NCBI RefSeq assembly: GCF_001310225.1
Contig: NZ_CP012898.1
Coordinates: 2,728,001 to 2,792,000 of the forward strand
Origin: Pseudalgibacter alginicilyticus
GTDB taxonomy: Bacteria > Bacteroidota > Bacteroidia > Flavobacteriales > Flavobacteriaceae
Direction of reading: 5' to 3'
Length of the DNA stretch: 64,000 bases
Below are positions 48,068-57,809 of this stretch, piece by piece. The translations under genes and the position numbers were made by a program. The notes under the pieces are model-generated. The model was not told the DNA's origin. It did no database searches and worked only from the letters and a program-made list of their open reading frames with translations. Numbering within the stretch: position 1 is the first letter of the stretch; the number at the start of each line of letters is the position of its first letter.

Positions 48068-48613
48068 ATGAAAAAAGCGATTCTCGTATTACTCATAATC
48101 ACCTGTGTATTTTCATGTAAAGATGAACCGAAAACATCGGTATCAGAAATGAATGAAGACCTACATGAAGCGATTGATGCAAAATCAGATTCTATCATTG
48201 AAGTTGTAAAAGCATCTGTAGAAAAATCAACAAAACAAATTAAAGCAGAATTAAAAGCCAAGGGGTTTAAAACTTTTGATTATGTTGATGAAGTAACACA
48301 GGACACTATTTTGATGCAGCAATATTTCATTGCCTTTTTAAAAGAAGGATCTATTCGACCCACTATTGAAGCAGAAGTTGAACAATTGCAACATGAGCAT
48401 TTAGAGCATCTTACAAAAATGTATGAGTTAGGATATGCTGATATTTCTGGACCTTTTGCTGATGAAGGGAATCTTCGTGGTATCACTATTTACAATGTGC
48501 CTAACTTAAAAATGGCAGATAGTTTAGCAAAATCTGATCCCATGGTGCAAGCGGGTAGGCTTGAAGTTGAAGTACGTCCGTGGTGGGGAGCCAAAGGGTT
48601 TTCGTTAAGGTAA
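48068..48613 (+). CDS. YCII-domain lipoprotein
   Basis: 181 residues. Lipoprotein signal MKKAILVLLIITCVFSC (Cys17), then a Lys/Glu-rich helical segment (about 25-80) and a YCII ferredoxin-like domain (about 88-181) with HLEHLTKMYELGYADISGPFADEGNLRG; the His and Asp in these segments are conserved in YCII proteins. The family has no settled function, and a lipid-anchored member is unusual. The frame opens earlier (48032), but the signal peptide sets the start at 48068. The stop TAA overlaps the next ATG by one base. Confidence 0.75.
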   Translation: MKKAILVLLIITCVFSCKDEPKTSVSEMNEDLHEAIDAKSDSIIEVVKASVEKSTKQIKAELKAKGFKTFDYVDEVTQDTILMQQYFIAFLKEGSIRPTIEAEVEQLQHEHLEHLTKMYELGYADISGPFADEGNLRGITIYNVPNLKMADSLAKSDPMVQAGRLEVEVRPWWGAKGFSLR

Positions 48614-49485
48614 TGTGGAGATTTATCAAAGCAGTATATTTTATTTTTAATGTAATAATCATTCTAACATTATTAATACTGCACTTTTATATAAAAGATA
48701 GCAGTTATTTTTCTTCATTGTATTTTTATCTGTTTGCATTGCCTGTTATAATTTTTATTGTATTAGCGCTTTCAGTTTTTCTCGGAAAAAAAGGAAAATA
48801 TAATATAATATTAGCAGGGTTATTGTTTGTAATTTGGATTGGAAGAAGTTATAGTTTCAGTTTTGAAAAACCTATACTGAAATCAGATTTAGAAGTGGTA
48901 TTTTGGAATGCTTATAGGAAAAATAATTTTGAAAAGGCTTTTATAGAGTATGAAAGCATCCCTGACGTTTTAGTTTTAACGGAATCCAATGAAAGTAACA
49001 TAGCTTCTTTACAATTAAAATATCCTGATTTTCATTTTTATAAATCAGAAAGAGAGATTTGGATTTTTTCAAAAATGCCTATAGATATTATAAAAGAAGA
49101 AACTTCTAATTATAATTCTACGGTTATTATTTTTAAAACACATGGGATTAATTTTTATGCTGTTGATATGGTTGGAAGTGCTGATGTTCCTAGAAGTTGG
49201 GAGTATCAGTTTTTTAATTCAATAAGTAAAAATAAAGAGAAAGCTATAATTTTAGGAGATTTTAATATTCCGGTAGAATCTCTTTTTTTAAATGATTTAA
49301 AGAAAGAGTATAATTTTTATTTCACATCTAATGGAAATGGTTTTAGAGAAACTTGGTTTTGGAACATACCCCTTCTTTCCATAGACCAAATATGGGTTTC
49401 TAAAGATTTACAAATTGTAACATCAGAAATAATTAGGACATTTAAAAGCGATCATGCCATGATTAAAACCGTAGTTAGAAGATAA
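48613..49485 (+). CDS. Membrane-anchored endonuclease/exonuclease/phosphatase (EEP) family protein
   Basis: 290 residues: two or three N-terminal membrane helices (about 5-75), then an EEP domain (about 90-290). Recognisable motifs are VVFWNAYRKN, VLVLTES (metal Glu), ILGDFNIP (D and N) and SDHAMIKTVV (terminal DH). EEP proteins are phosphodiesterases acting on nucleic acids or lipids; a periplasmic, membrane-tethered form is implied. Start ATG at 48613 overlaps the preceding stop, so translation is coupled. Its stop directly abuts the convergent pbpC stop. Confidence 0.82.
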   Translation: MWRFIKAVYFIFNVIIILTLLILHFYIKDSSYFSSLYFYLFALPVIIFIVLALSVFLGKKGKYNIILAGLLFVIWIGRSYSFSFEKPILKSDLEVVFWNAYRKNNFEKAFIEYESIPDVLVLTESNESNIASLQLKYPDFHFYKSEREIWIFSKMPIDIIKEETSNYNSTVIIFKTHGINFYAVDMVGSADVPRSWEYQFFNSISKNKEKAIILGDFNIPVESLFLNDLKKEYNFYFTSNGNGFRETWFWNIPLLSIDQIWVSKDLQIVTSEIIRTFKSDHAMIKTVVRR

Positions 49486-51837
49486 CTATTCTAAAATTTC
49501 AAAAACTCGTTTTGCTTCATTACCAAATTCATCAACAACAGTAATTATATGTTTCCCTTGTTTTGGAATTATAGCCATGTCATGAAAATCTTTGGTGGTT
49601 CCAATATAAGTTTCATCAATATACCAAAATACCGTGCTTGCTGGTTTTGAATGTGCGATTTTTAAAATTAATTCATTGGTTTTTCCATTAAAATCTTTAG
49701 GTAAGAAAATGCTATTGTGGTCGTTGGGATAAATAAACTCGATAGAAACTCTATTTTCACTTAAACAGTCACTTCTAAATTTTGGAAGTGGTTTATAAAA
49801 CGGATTTTTAGTTTTATAATAATATGCCATTAATGGGGGCAATATAAACCACGATTTATGTGTTATATTATTTAAATCTTCACAGGAGGTATTTACTTGA
49901 AAGCTCTCATTTTTATTAAGATGAATTAAAACGTGATACGGACAAGGTTTTGTTTTTAGTCCACTAATTTGAATAAACGTTTCTTCAATATCATTACAAT
50001 TTGGTGACGCTCTATGACCACTTTGTTTACAAATTGTAATTTTTTTCATTTCATCAAATGGTTTTGTAAACCATTTGCTATTTGGAAGTAAATCAAACAC
50101 GTCAAACAAAATGGGAGCAGCTGTTTGAATACCTACCAAACCAGGACGCCCCTCTCCATCGGCATTACCCACCCAAACACCAACTACATAATCTTTGGTA
50201 GTACCAATGGCCCAAGCATCTCGAAACCCAAAGCTGGTACCTGTTTTCCAAGCTATTTGTTTTGAACCATCAAAAAATTCCCAATTTTCATTGTTTTCAG
50301 GACGATTGACTTTTTTTAAGCTTTCATAAGTTAAGTAAATGGAAGCAGCGTCAAAAAGAGTTTTGTCTTTTGTTTTTTCACCAAAATCTACTTTTTCTGA
50401 AGCAAAAAAAGTCGGTTCACAAAATTCATTTGAAAAATACTCGCTTGAGGTTTCAGAAAAATGATTTAAGCTTGAAGATAGTGACGCATAACTTTTGCAC
50501 AAATCCCACAAATTACTTTCAGCACCACCAAGAATGAGAGATAAACCATAATGATTGGGCTCATATTTTAAGTTTTTAAGCTGAAGTGTTTTTAAGTAAT
50601 GATGAAACCTATCTAGACCAAACTCTTGCAACATCTTAACGGCAGGGATATTTAATGAGCGAGACAACGCACGACTTGCAGGGATAGCTCCATCATAGGT
50701 TTTGTTATAGTTCTCAGGTGTGTAATTTCCTAATTGCGTAGGGACATCTGGAATTAAGGTATTAGGAAGTAAGTCGCCAGCATCTAACATGGCGGCATAT
50801 AAAAAAGGTTTTAAAATACTCCCTGTACTTCGTGGTTTATCAATAATATCTACGTCTTTTTGATGGGCTTTGTCGGTTGGTGTATTGCCAACGTAAGTTA
50901 TAACTTGTCTAGATTTTACATCCAAAATCAAAACGGCAGCGTTATATATTTCATTTTGCTTTAATTGATAATAATGGTTTTTTACAATGTAATTTGTGCG
51001 TTCTTGGAGGGTTTTGTCAATAGTAGTTTGTTTGTGTTTTCCGTAATATAATTGTGCTATTTTTTGTAATAAATGAGGTGCTGTTTGAGGTAATGGATAA
51101 GGTTTTTGAGGTAAATTTTCAGCAATGGATAAGTTATAAGTAAGGGTGTCAATTATTGAATTATCTAAAATTTTTTTTAGAAGTCTATTTCGTTTTTTTA
51201 GTAGACGTTCTTGATTTCTTCCCGGGTAAATTAAACTGGGCGCATTTGGTAAAACAGCTAATGTGGCACTTTCTGCCCAGGAGAGTTCGTTAGCATTTCT
51301 ATTAAAATAACGCCATGCCGCCGCATCAAGCCCTACCACATTTCCCCCAAAAGGGGCATTATTAGAATAATAAGATAGAATTTGGTCCTTTGAATATCGA
51401 AATTCCAAACGGGTAGCAAGAATGATTTCCTTGATTTTTTCGAAATAAGTCCTTGATTGTCCTTTTCTAGAAAGACGAATTACTTGTTGAGTTAAAGTGC
51501 TACCTCCTCGTTTAATAGCATCAGATTTTAAATTTTCATGTAAAGCTTTAAAAATAGAAATAGGATTAAAACCAGGATGCTTATAAAAATAAGCATCTTC
51601 AAACAGAAGAATACAGGTTTTAAATTTCTCAGGAATAGTATCATTATGAGGAAAGCGCCATTGCCCATCGCTTGCTATTAGTGCGCCTAATAACTCATTG
51701 TTTTTACTTGTGATAACGGTTGCGGTAGGCTCTTCAAAAAGCTGATTTGGCAAACAAAAATAATAGACAATTAAAATCAGAGCAATAATTGCTGATTTAA
51801 TTTTATGGTATTTTATGTAGTCTATTATGAGTTTCAA
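49486..51837 (-). CDS. pbpC: Penicillin-binding protein 1C (bifunctional glycosyltransferase/transpeptidase)
   Basis: 783 residues. N-terminal anchor (about 14-30); GT51 transglycosylase (about 60-230) with LLFEDAYFYKHPGFNP and RGGSTLTQQVIRL; transpeptidase (about 300-560) with S340 in TGSILKPF, SRSLN and KTGTSFGFRDAW; C-terminal BiPBP_C domain (about 690-783). It polymerises and cross-links peptidoglycan. The start is a TTG at 51837: an in-frame stop lies three codons upstream and no ATG exists before the conserved region. It is 48 bases after the alpha-2-macroglobulin gene, the usual pairing. Confidence 0.93.
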   Translation of the reverse strand: MKLIIDYIKYHKIKSAIIALILIVYYFCLPNQLFEEPTATVITSKNNELLGALIASDGQWRFPHNDTIPEKFKTCILLFEDAYFYKHPGFNPISIFKALHENLKSDAIKRGGSTLTQQVIRLSRKGQSRTYFEKIKEIILATRLEFRYSKDQILSYYSNNAPFGGNVVGLDAAAWRYFNRNANELSWAESATLAVLPNAPSLIYPGRNQERLLKKRNRLLKKILDNSIIDTLTYNLSIAENLPQKPYPLPQTAPHLLQKIAQLYYGKHKQTTIDKTLQERTNYIVKNHYYQLKQNEIYNAAVLILDVKSRQVITYVGNTPTDKAHQKDVDIIDKPRSTGSILKPFLYAAMLDAGDLLPNTLIPDVPTQLGNYTPENYNKTYDGAIPASRALSRSLNIPAVKMLQEFGLDRFHHYLKTLQLKNLKYEPNHYGLSLILGGAESNLWDLCKSYASLSSSLNHFSETSSEYFSNEFCEPTFFASEKVDFGEKTKDKTLFDAASIYLTYESLKKVNRPENNENWEFFDGSKQIAWKTGTSFGFRDAWAIGTTKDYVVGVWVGNADGEGRPGLVGIQTAAPILFDVFDLLPNSKWFTKPFDEMKKITICKQSGHRASPNCNDIEETFIQISGLKTKPCPYHVLIHLNKNESFQVNTSCEDLNNITHKSWFILPPLMAYYYKTKNPFYKPLPKFRSDCLSENRVSIEFIYPNDHNSIFLPKDFNGKTNELILKIAHSKPASTVFWYIDETYIGTTKDFHDMAIIPKQGKHIITVVDEFGNEAKRVFEILE

Positions 51838-51885
51838 CGTATGTTATAAAGTGTCCTACTTATTTTGTAACGACAATTTTTAATT

Positions 51886-54800
51886 TTATTTTTCAACGAC
51901 AATCCATTTTCCTTTAGTTCTCACTAAAAACTCATTATCATACATGGCTTCTGCTTGAATGCCATATAGATAATAGGTTCCTAAATAAGAGGCATTCAAC
52001 ATCACATTGAAAGTTTTAGTGCTATGTTTTCCTTTTGCTGGCAAATCAAAATAGAAATTTACGCGGTCATCTCTAACATCCGTAAAACGTGATTGGCTGG
52101 TTGTATTATCTCCAAAATTTGTAAAACGAGTATTAACTATTTCCCATCCTGATGGAAAAATTTGAGTTAACGCCACATCATTAACCGGCGTATTTTTCAA
52201 ATTACTAACGCTTACTGTTGCTATAAAATCTTGACCTTGTTGTAGTTTAGAAACATCTATTTTATTTCCTGTTAAATCCTGGTATTGTACCAGAATGCTT
52301 AAGCCACGTTGTTCTTCCAATTCTTCGCCTAAAGGTAATTTTCCTGAATTTAAAACACGTACATAAACTACATTGTCTCTTTCATTTTTAAAAGTTATGG
52401 TATTTGTGTCTTTAATAATTTTTAAATCACGTTGTGCCATGGCTTTTTTAGAATCAATAGATTCTGTTTTTCCGTTTAGGGTATAATTTATTTTTAGTGC
52501 TTTTCCACCATTGGCTTCTACCATTTTTGCTATAGCTAATAAACTGTAAGCCGTAGTTTGAGTGCTCATCCATTTTGAACTTGATAAATCTTTGGCAATA
52601 TCTTCTGCTAATTCTCGCATTTTGGAATTTTTGGTAAGTACCATTGTTTCCAATGCCATAGCACGATTTCTGTCTACAGAGCCATAGGTGTAATAATTAT
52701 ATTTTGGTGGCTGAAAATTTATATTGGCTGATTCCAAAATTTGATTGCTCGCTTCTGCTTGTCCTGCTAAAGCATAAGCTGCTGCTAATCGCCATTTAGC
52801 TTCGTTAGATATTTCTGAAAACTCACGCAAACGGTTCATACTTGATAAATCTGCATTTCCTGCTAAAGCCAAAGTATATAATCTATAAGCTTGTGTTAAG
52901 TCGGCATTATAAGTTCTATAACTTGGTCGCCAATCCCTAGCAGCTTGTTTTTGGTAAGCAATCCAATTACTTTTAAAAGTCAGTGGTAATACAAAACCTT
53001 TCTTTTCGGCTTCTATCATAAAATGCCCAGCATAACTGGTACTCCAATCATTTGTAGTATTCTCGCCTATCCAATAACTGAGTCCGCCATTGGGCATTTG
53101 AAAAAGTCCTAAACGTTTAATGCCATTTTCAATATTTTTCTGAATGGCTTGTTTTTTACCATTGGATAAATTGAAAATATCATTTAAAAATAACTGAGGG
53201 AACACACTTGATGTAGTTTGCTCTAAACAACCATGTGGATACTGAATTAAATACTGTAATCTACGTGAAAAATCCATAGGTGGTAAGGTTGAAAATTCTA
53301 CCGTTGCTGAATTTGTTCCAGCAACTCCAAAGGTTGAAAATTCTAAAGTTTCAGAGGTGTTTGGAGCTAAGGTTTTATCCAAGACTTTAGAGGAAATTGG
53401 ATTTGGATTTACCACATTTAATTCAACTTTATAAGTTGCTTTTTCGCCATTTCCTAAGGCAATAACTTCTAGTGTACGGGTACCTTTTGCTTTACTTACG
53501 TCTAATTCAAAATAGGTCATTTGTTCATTAGGTTTTGTAAACGTAAGAGATTTTGAAGCATCACCAATAACTGAAATTCCAGCATCCAATTTTAAATTAA
53601 TAGTTACATTTTTTACTTTTGGTTCCATGGCAAAAACAGTTACAGGCAGTGTCACTTTTTCGCCAGGACTTAATTTCCGAGGAAGTGAGGCTAAAACCAT
53701 CAATGGCTTTTTAACTTCCACTGATTTTTCGGTGCTCCCGTAGGCTTCTTTTTCGTTGTCGCCAGCTACTACCATGGTTCGCACGGCTCCAATGTAATTC
53801 GGTAATTTAATTTGATGGGTTTTGGTTTGTCCGGCATCCAATTTGAAAGGGCCTAAATAAGTGACCACTGGTTTAAAACGATTGGCTTTTTTGTTTTTTC
53901 CAGCCAATGCACTGCCATCGCCTCCAATGGCAAATACTTGGTCTATACTTCCGGAATACGCTCCAATAACATCATCAAAAACATCCCAGGTTTTTACGCC
54001 TAAAGCTTCTCGTTTGTAAAACTCATCCCAAGCATTTGGAGTTTTAAAACGTGTTAAATCTAATAAGCCTTCCTCAACAACCGCAATGGTGTAGGTCATG
54101 GCATTTTTATTTTTTTCAGAAACTTGCACCTCAAAACGTTGCTCTGGTTGTAATACATTAGGCATTTTTAGTTGAGGTTCTAATTTGGTATTTGGGTCTT
54201 CTACCATAATGGGAATAACGCCGTACAAACGAATTGGCAAATCGTTAGCTGTGATGGCATGTGGTTGCAATAATGAAATGTTTACAAATACATTGGGCGC
54301 CATGTCTTTGGTTAATGGAATATCAACCACGGTTTCGCCTTTAGTGGTTTTTACCCATTTATAATCCAATACTTCTGTACCATTTTCAATACTGACTAAA
54401 GCGCGTCCTTCGCTTCCTGATTGAAAGGTTACTTTAGCAATTTCTCCGACATTATAGTTTTCTTTATCGGCAGAGAAGACTAGCATTTTAGCAGCCTCTT
54501 TATCTTTAGAGGTACTATTAGACCACCAATTTTTATAGAAATATGCCGTTCTTCCTGTGGCGTGATCACCTATTGGGTCTATCACTCGAATTAAATATCT
54601 GCCTCGGTCATTTTCTGGAACGTTGATGTTAAAACTCGCTTTACCATTGGCATCCGTATTTATTTTTGAAGTGGTGTACGGTCTGTGGTAATTGCTGGAC
54701 ACGTAATTCGATAAATTGTCATAAGATGAATTCCACCACCAACGCCATTCAATTTTATAGATTTTTACTTCTAGATTGTTGCGCTTTATGGGCTTTCCGT

Positions 54801-57456
54801 TGGCATCAACCACCACCACATTAAATGTTTGGTTTTCGTCTGTAAAAAAGGAGCCGTAGTCATTGCCTTTTGGCGATTTTAACCCAACGAAAGATTCGTA
54901 AGGCGCATATTGCTTGGTAAAGGCATCTATGGAAAAATCGCCACCATTTTCAAAAGCACGAACTAAAAATTGAACATTCAGCATGCCAGGCGCATTGTTT
55001 TTAACTTGCAGTTTATTGTTGATAGTGGCTAAACCTTCCTCATTTACTTTGCCTTCAAACACATTGATTTCTTCGGCTTCAAACTGACTGGTTGGATCAT
55101 TAAAAACATAATCCTTATAGTTTTTAAAACCAGTATTTGAAGCGCTGAACTTGGCTTTAATTTCTGCTTTTAAATTTTTTCCGGGAATGCCGTGTAACCA
55201 TTTTACATCCAAAGTACCTTTTAGGGGTGCTTTACTGGTAAGAATTTCATTTTCAAAATCGACCTTAATTTTTAAGCGATTGGGTTTTACAGTTTCAATT
55301 TTTAAACCTTTATAAAACGTAGCACCACCAACCGAAACCTTAGCGTTATAGTTTCCTGTTTTATCTTCAGTAGATGTGGGAACTGTAAATTTGAAGAAGT
55401 TATTCAGTTGGTCTGAAGTCAAATTTTTATAAATTAATTTGCCGTTGGGGTCAGTAATTTCCATTTTTACTGGATGCTCTTTGGGGAGTTTGTTTGTGGC
55501 ATCGTTCAGCATAAATGTTAAATGCAAGGTGTCTCCTGGTCGCCAAACACCACGTTCTCCATAAATGTAACCTTTCAGCCCACGTTGTAAACGGTTTCCA
55601 GACACATCAAATTTGCTTAATGATAGCGAATTGCCATCAGCCAATTTTATGTAGGTTTTATTAGTTCCTTTTGAAACAATGGCAAAGGCCGCGTTTTTAT
55701 TTAAATCGATTAAGGTCAATCCTTCTTCATCGGTGGCTCTACTTGCTAATTCTTGTTGCTGGAAATTATAAAGTGTTACCGTTGCATTGGCCTCTGGATT
55801 GGTGTTTAAAATATTGGTGACTGCAAAATAATAGGAGTTATTAGCACCTTGTTTGGCAATAACCCCTAAATTGGAAGCTAATAAATTTTGTGATACGATT
55901 TTATTTTCTCCATAATAAGCATCGTGGCAAGGATTGTTTTCTTCACGCCAATTGTAGTTGTAGTTTTTATAGCGGTAGGCTAAATTATCCCAATAGGCCT
56001 CTTCTCGTAATTCTTCATCTTCAGAATCAAAGTCAAACGTGTCATTTTCATAATAATCGTCTTCGTAATACTCATCATAATCATCATTTTCTGAATTTGA
56101 AACACTTGGATTGGCTTCGCAATTGTATAACGAATAACTTCTATTAAAACTTAATTCCACGCGATAAATAGCACCAGCATCGGCTTTGAAAAACTTAGAT
56201 AAATCAATACTATAGGCTTTCCATTTTCCTGTATTTTCTGCTGGAGTTTGTAATTGTATGGTTTGTTTTGCAATGCGTCTACCTACTTTTTTAATATCGT
56301 TATTGTATTGGTCTGACAAATTATTGTCCTGTAAAAATTGGAGGATATTATTTTGAAAAACCTTAATAATTCGCACATCTACGGCACTTAAATTAACGGC
56401 TTCAAAATTGAATTTTAATTCTTGGGAATTTGGTAAAATACTCCCATTACTAATCAATTTAACTTGAGGTTTCAGTTCTTCAAAAGCAATAGTTTCAGAA
56501 AATGGTTTTTTAAGTTTAAAACCATCGGTATTTGATATGCCTTGAAAAACATCTACTAAAACATTTCCAACCAATTTGCTGTCTGGATATACTTTCAGCA
56601 CATTGCCATCCACAATGTATTTTGGTTTTTTTACATTTTGAATCGTGACCAAACCATCAAAATTTTGTTGTTTTTTTAAAGGGTCTGAAAAGTTGATAGA
56701 TAGAAATTGTTCGGGAGATTGTATTACATCCACATCTACAATTGTGAAATTGTTAATACCTGGAATTGTGATTTTATTTTCGCCTTTATTGTTTACTTTA
56801 ATTGATTTTCCATCCCATTTTATAAGTAGCTCGCTATCATCTATTAACCTATTAATGCTGTCAATTTTAAATTCAAAATATTTGGAAGATTTATTTGCTT
56901 CATTAAAAACTATAGATAATTTTTTGTCATTTTGATAAGCTTCTACCAAGGTTTTAGCATCTTCAAGGGTAATAACATCGGCAGATTTTATAACACTTTC
57001 AAGGTATTGCCATGGTTTACTGTAAGATTGTAAATGGCTGGTTTCAACATCAAAATTGGGCGTTATGGTTTTAAATTGAAAGGTGTATTTTTTAAAGCCA
57101 TCGGGTATGTTTTTATATATGTCGTCTAACTGTACTGTTACCGTATATTCTGTGTCAGGTTTCAAATATTCATCGGGCGTAAATAGTAATGTATGTTTGT
57201 TTCCAACTGTCAGTTTGCCTTCTACGAAAGGGGCTATATTAACTATTTTGTCAGTGATTTCTTGGCTTATTACCCAACCTTCAATTTCAGTTGCTAAACT
57301 AATCTGAATGGGACTTGCTATAGAATTGATTCCAGAAGTGGTATAGTTGATATAATCTTTAAATTTGAACAGATTATCGGTTTCTATAGACTTTTTTTTG
57401 CAGGCAACGGCTAATGTGAAAATCAATACAAAAGCAAAGAAATTTTTGAATGGCAT
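51886..57456 (-). CDS. Alpha-2-macroglobulin family lipoprotein (bacterial protease inhibitor)
   Basis: 1856 residues. Lipoprotein signal ending LAVAC (Cys19). An N-terminal Ig-like domain and MG domains follow, including YIYGERGVWRPGDTLHLTF near 640; then a bait region, the A2M domain, and a thioester domain with YPHGCLEQTTS (Cys1410, CLEQ); the C-terminal receptor-like domain ends the chain. It is thought to trap foreign proteases in the periplasm, while PBP1C repairs the wall. Odd: an acidic Asp/Glu/Tyr-rich insert at about 452-485, probably a disordered surface loop. Upstream gene of the pbpC pair. Confidence 0.94.
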   Translation of the reverse strand: MPFKNFFAFVLIFTLAVACKKKSIETDNLFKFKDYINYTTSGINSIASPIQISLATEIEGWVISQEITDKIVNIAPFVEGKLTVGNKHTLLFTPDEYLKPDTEYTVTVQLDDIYKNIPDGFKKYTFQFKTITPNFDVETSHLQSYSKPWQYLESVIKSADVITLEDAKTLVEAYQNDKKLSIVFNEANKSSKYFEFKIDSINRLIDDSELLIKWDGKSIKVNNKGENKITIPGINNFTIVDVDVIQSPEQFLSINFSDPLKKQQNFDGLVTIQNVKKPKYIVDGNVLKVYPDSKLVGNVLVDVFQGISNTDGFKLKKPFSETIAFEELKPQVKLISNGSILPNSQELKFNFEAVNLSAVDVRIIKVFQNNILQFLQDNNLSDQYNNDIKKVGRRIAKQTIQLQTPAENTGKWKAYSIDLSKFFKADAGAIYRVELSFNRSYSLYNCEANPSVSNSENDDYDEYYEDDYYENDTFDFDSEDEELREEAYWDNLAYRYKNYNYNWREENNPCHDAYYGENKIVSQNLLASNLGVIAKQGANNSYYFAVTNILNTNPEANATVTLYNFQQQELASRATDEEGLTLIDLNKNAAFAIVSKGTNKTYIKLADGNSLSLSKFDVSGNRLQRGLKGYIYGERGVWRPGDTLHLTFMLNDATNKLPKEHPVKMEITDPNGKLIYKNLTSDQLNNFFKFTVPTSTEDKTGNYNAKVSVGGATFYKGLKIETVKPNRLKIKVDFENEILTSKAPLKGTLDVKWLHGIPGKNLKAEIKAKFSASNTGFKNYKDYVFNDPTSQFEAEEINVFEGKVNEEGLATINNKLQVKNNAPGMLNVQFLVRAFENGGDFSIDAFTKQYAPYESFVGLKSPKGNDYGSFFTDENQTFNVVVVDANGKPIKRNNLEVKIYKIEWRWWWNSSYDNLSNYVSSNYHRPYTTSKINTDANGKASFNINVPENDRGRYLIRVIDPIGDHATGRTAYFYKNWWSNSTSKDKEAAKMLVFSADKENYNVGEIAKVTFQSGSEGRALVSIENGTEVLDYKWVKTTKGETVVDIPLTKDMAPNVFVNISLLQPHAITANDLPIRLYGVIPIMVEDPNTKLEPQLKMPNVLQPEQRFEVQVSEKNKNAMTYTIAVVEEGLLDLTRFKTPNAWDEFYKREALGVKTWDVFDDVIGAYSGSIDQVFAIGGDGSALAGKNKKANRFKPVVTYLGPFKLDAGQTKTHQIKLPNYIGAVRTMVVAGDNEKEAYGSTEKSVEVKKPLMVLASLPRKLSPGEKVTLPVTVFAMEPKVKNVTINLKLDAGISVIGDASKSLTFTKPNEQMTYFELDVSKAKGTRTLEVIALGNGEKATYKVELNVVNPNPISSKVLDKTLAPNTSETLEFSTFGVAGTNSATVEFSTLPPMDFSRRLQYLIQYPHGCLEQTTSSVFPQLFLNDIFNLSNGKKQAIQKNIENGIKRLGLFQMPNGGLSYWIGENTTNDWSTSYAGHFMIEAEKKGFVLPLTFKSNWIAYQKQAARDWRPSYRTYNADLTQAYRLYTLALAGNADLSSMNRLREFSEISNEAKWRLAAAYALAGQAEASNQILESANINFQPPKYNYYTYGSVDRNRAMALETMVLTKNSKMRELAEDIAKDLSSSKWMSTQTTAYSLLAIAKMVEANGGKALKINYTLNGKTESIDSKKAMAQRDLKIIKDTNTITFKNERDNVVYVRVLNSGKLPLGEELEEQRGLSILVQYQDLTGNKIDVSKLQQGQDFIATVSVSNLKNTPVNDVALTQIFPSGWEIVNTRFTNFGDNTTSQSRFTDVRDDRVNFYFDLPAKGKHSTKTFNVMLNASYLGTYYLYGIQAEAMYDNEFLVRTKGKWIVVEK

Positions 57457-57809
57457 GAATTGATGAATTTAAGTGAAAATAAATAACAAATTGAAATATA
57501 GGTTGTTTCTTGTTAATAAATTTACGTTTGAATCTTGATGTTTGAGTTTCAGTTGAATGTTAATTTGTTCATAAAGTTAATTTTTATAAATCACAAAGAT
57601 TCAATTTGGAAAAGATATTTATAACTAATTTGTTTGGATGGTGTAATTCGTAATATAAAAGAATATAAAGAATCAAGCTTTTGACTTTGTTCACGACAAA
57701 TCCTTTATTTAAATACGAGTATTATTCACCGTTTGATAAGTTACAAAATTAAGTCTAAAGCTTTCGCTATATTTGTTTTTTAGAGAATGTATTGATTGAA
57801 AAAACCTAA
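57457..57809. other. Gene-free divergent promoter region (A2M / PIF1-like helicase)
   Basis: No ORF of note. A -7 box TATATTTG at 57768-57775, 34 bases before the helicase ATG, is the best promoter signal. On the minus strand only a near match (TATATTTC) lies upstream of the alpha-2-macroglobulin start. No strong hairpin is seen. Confidence 0.5.
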
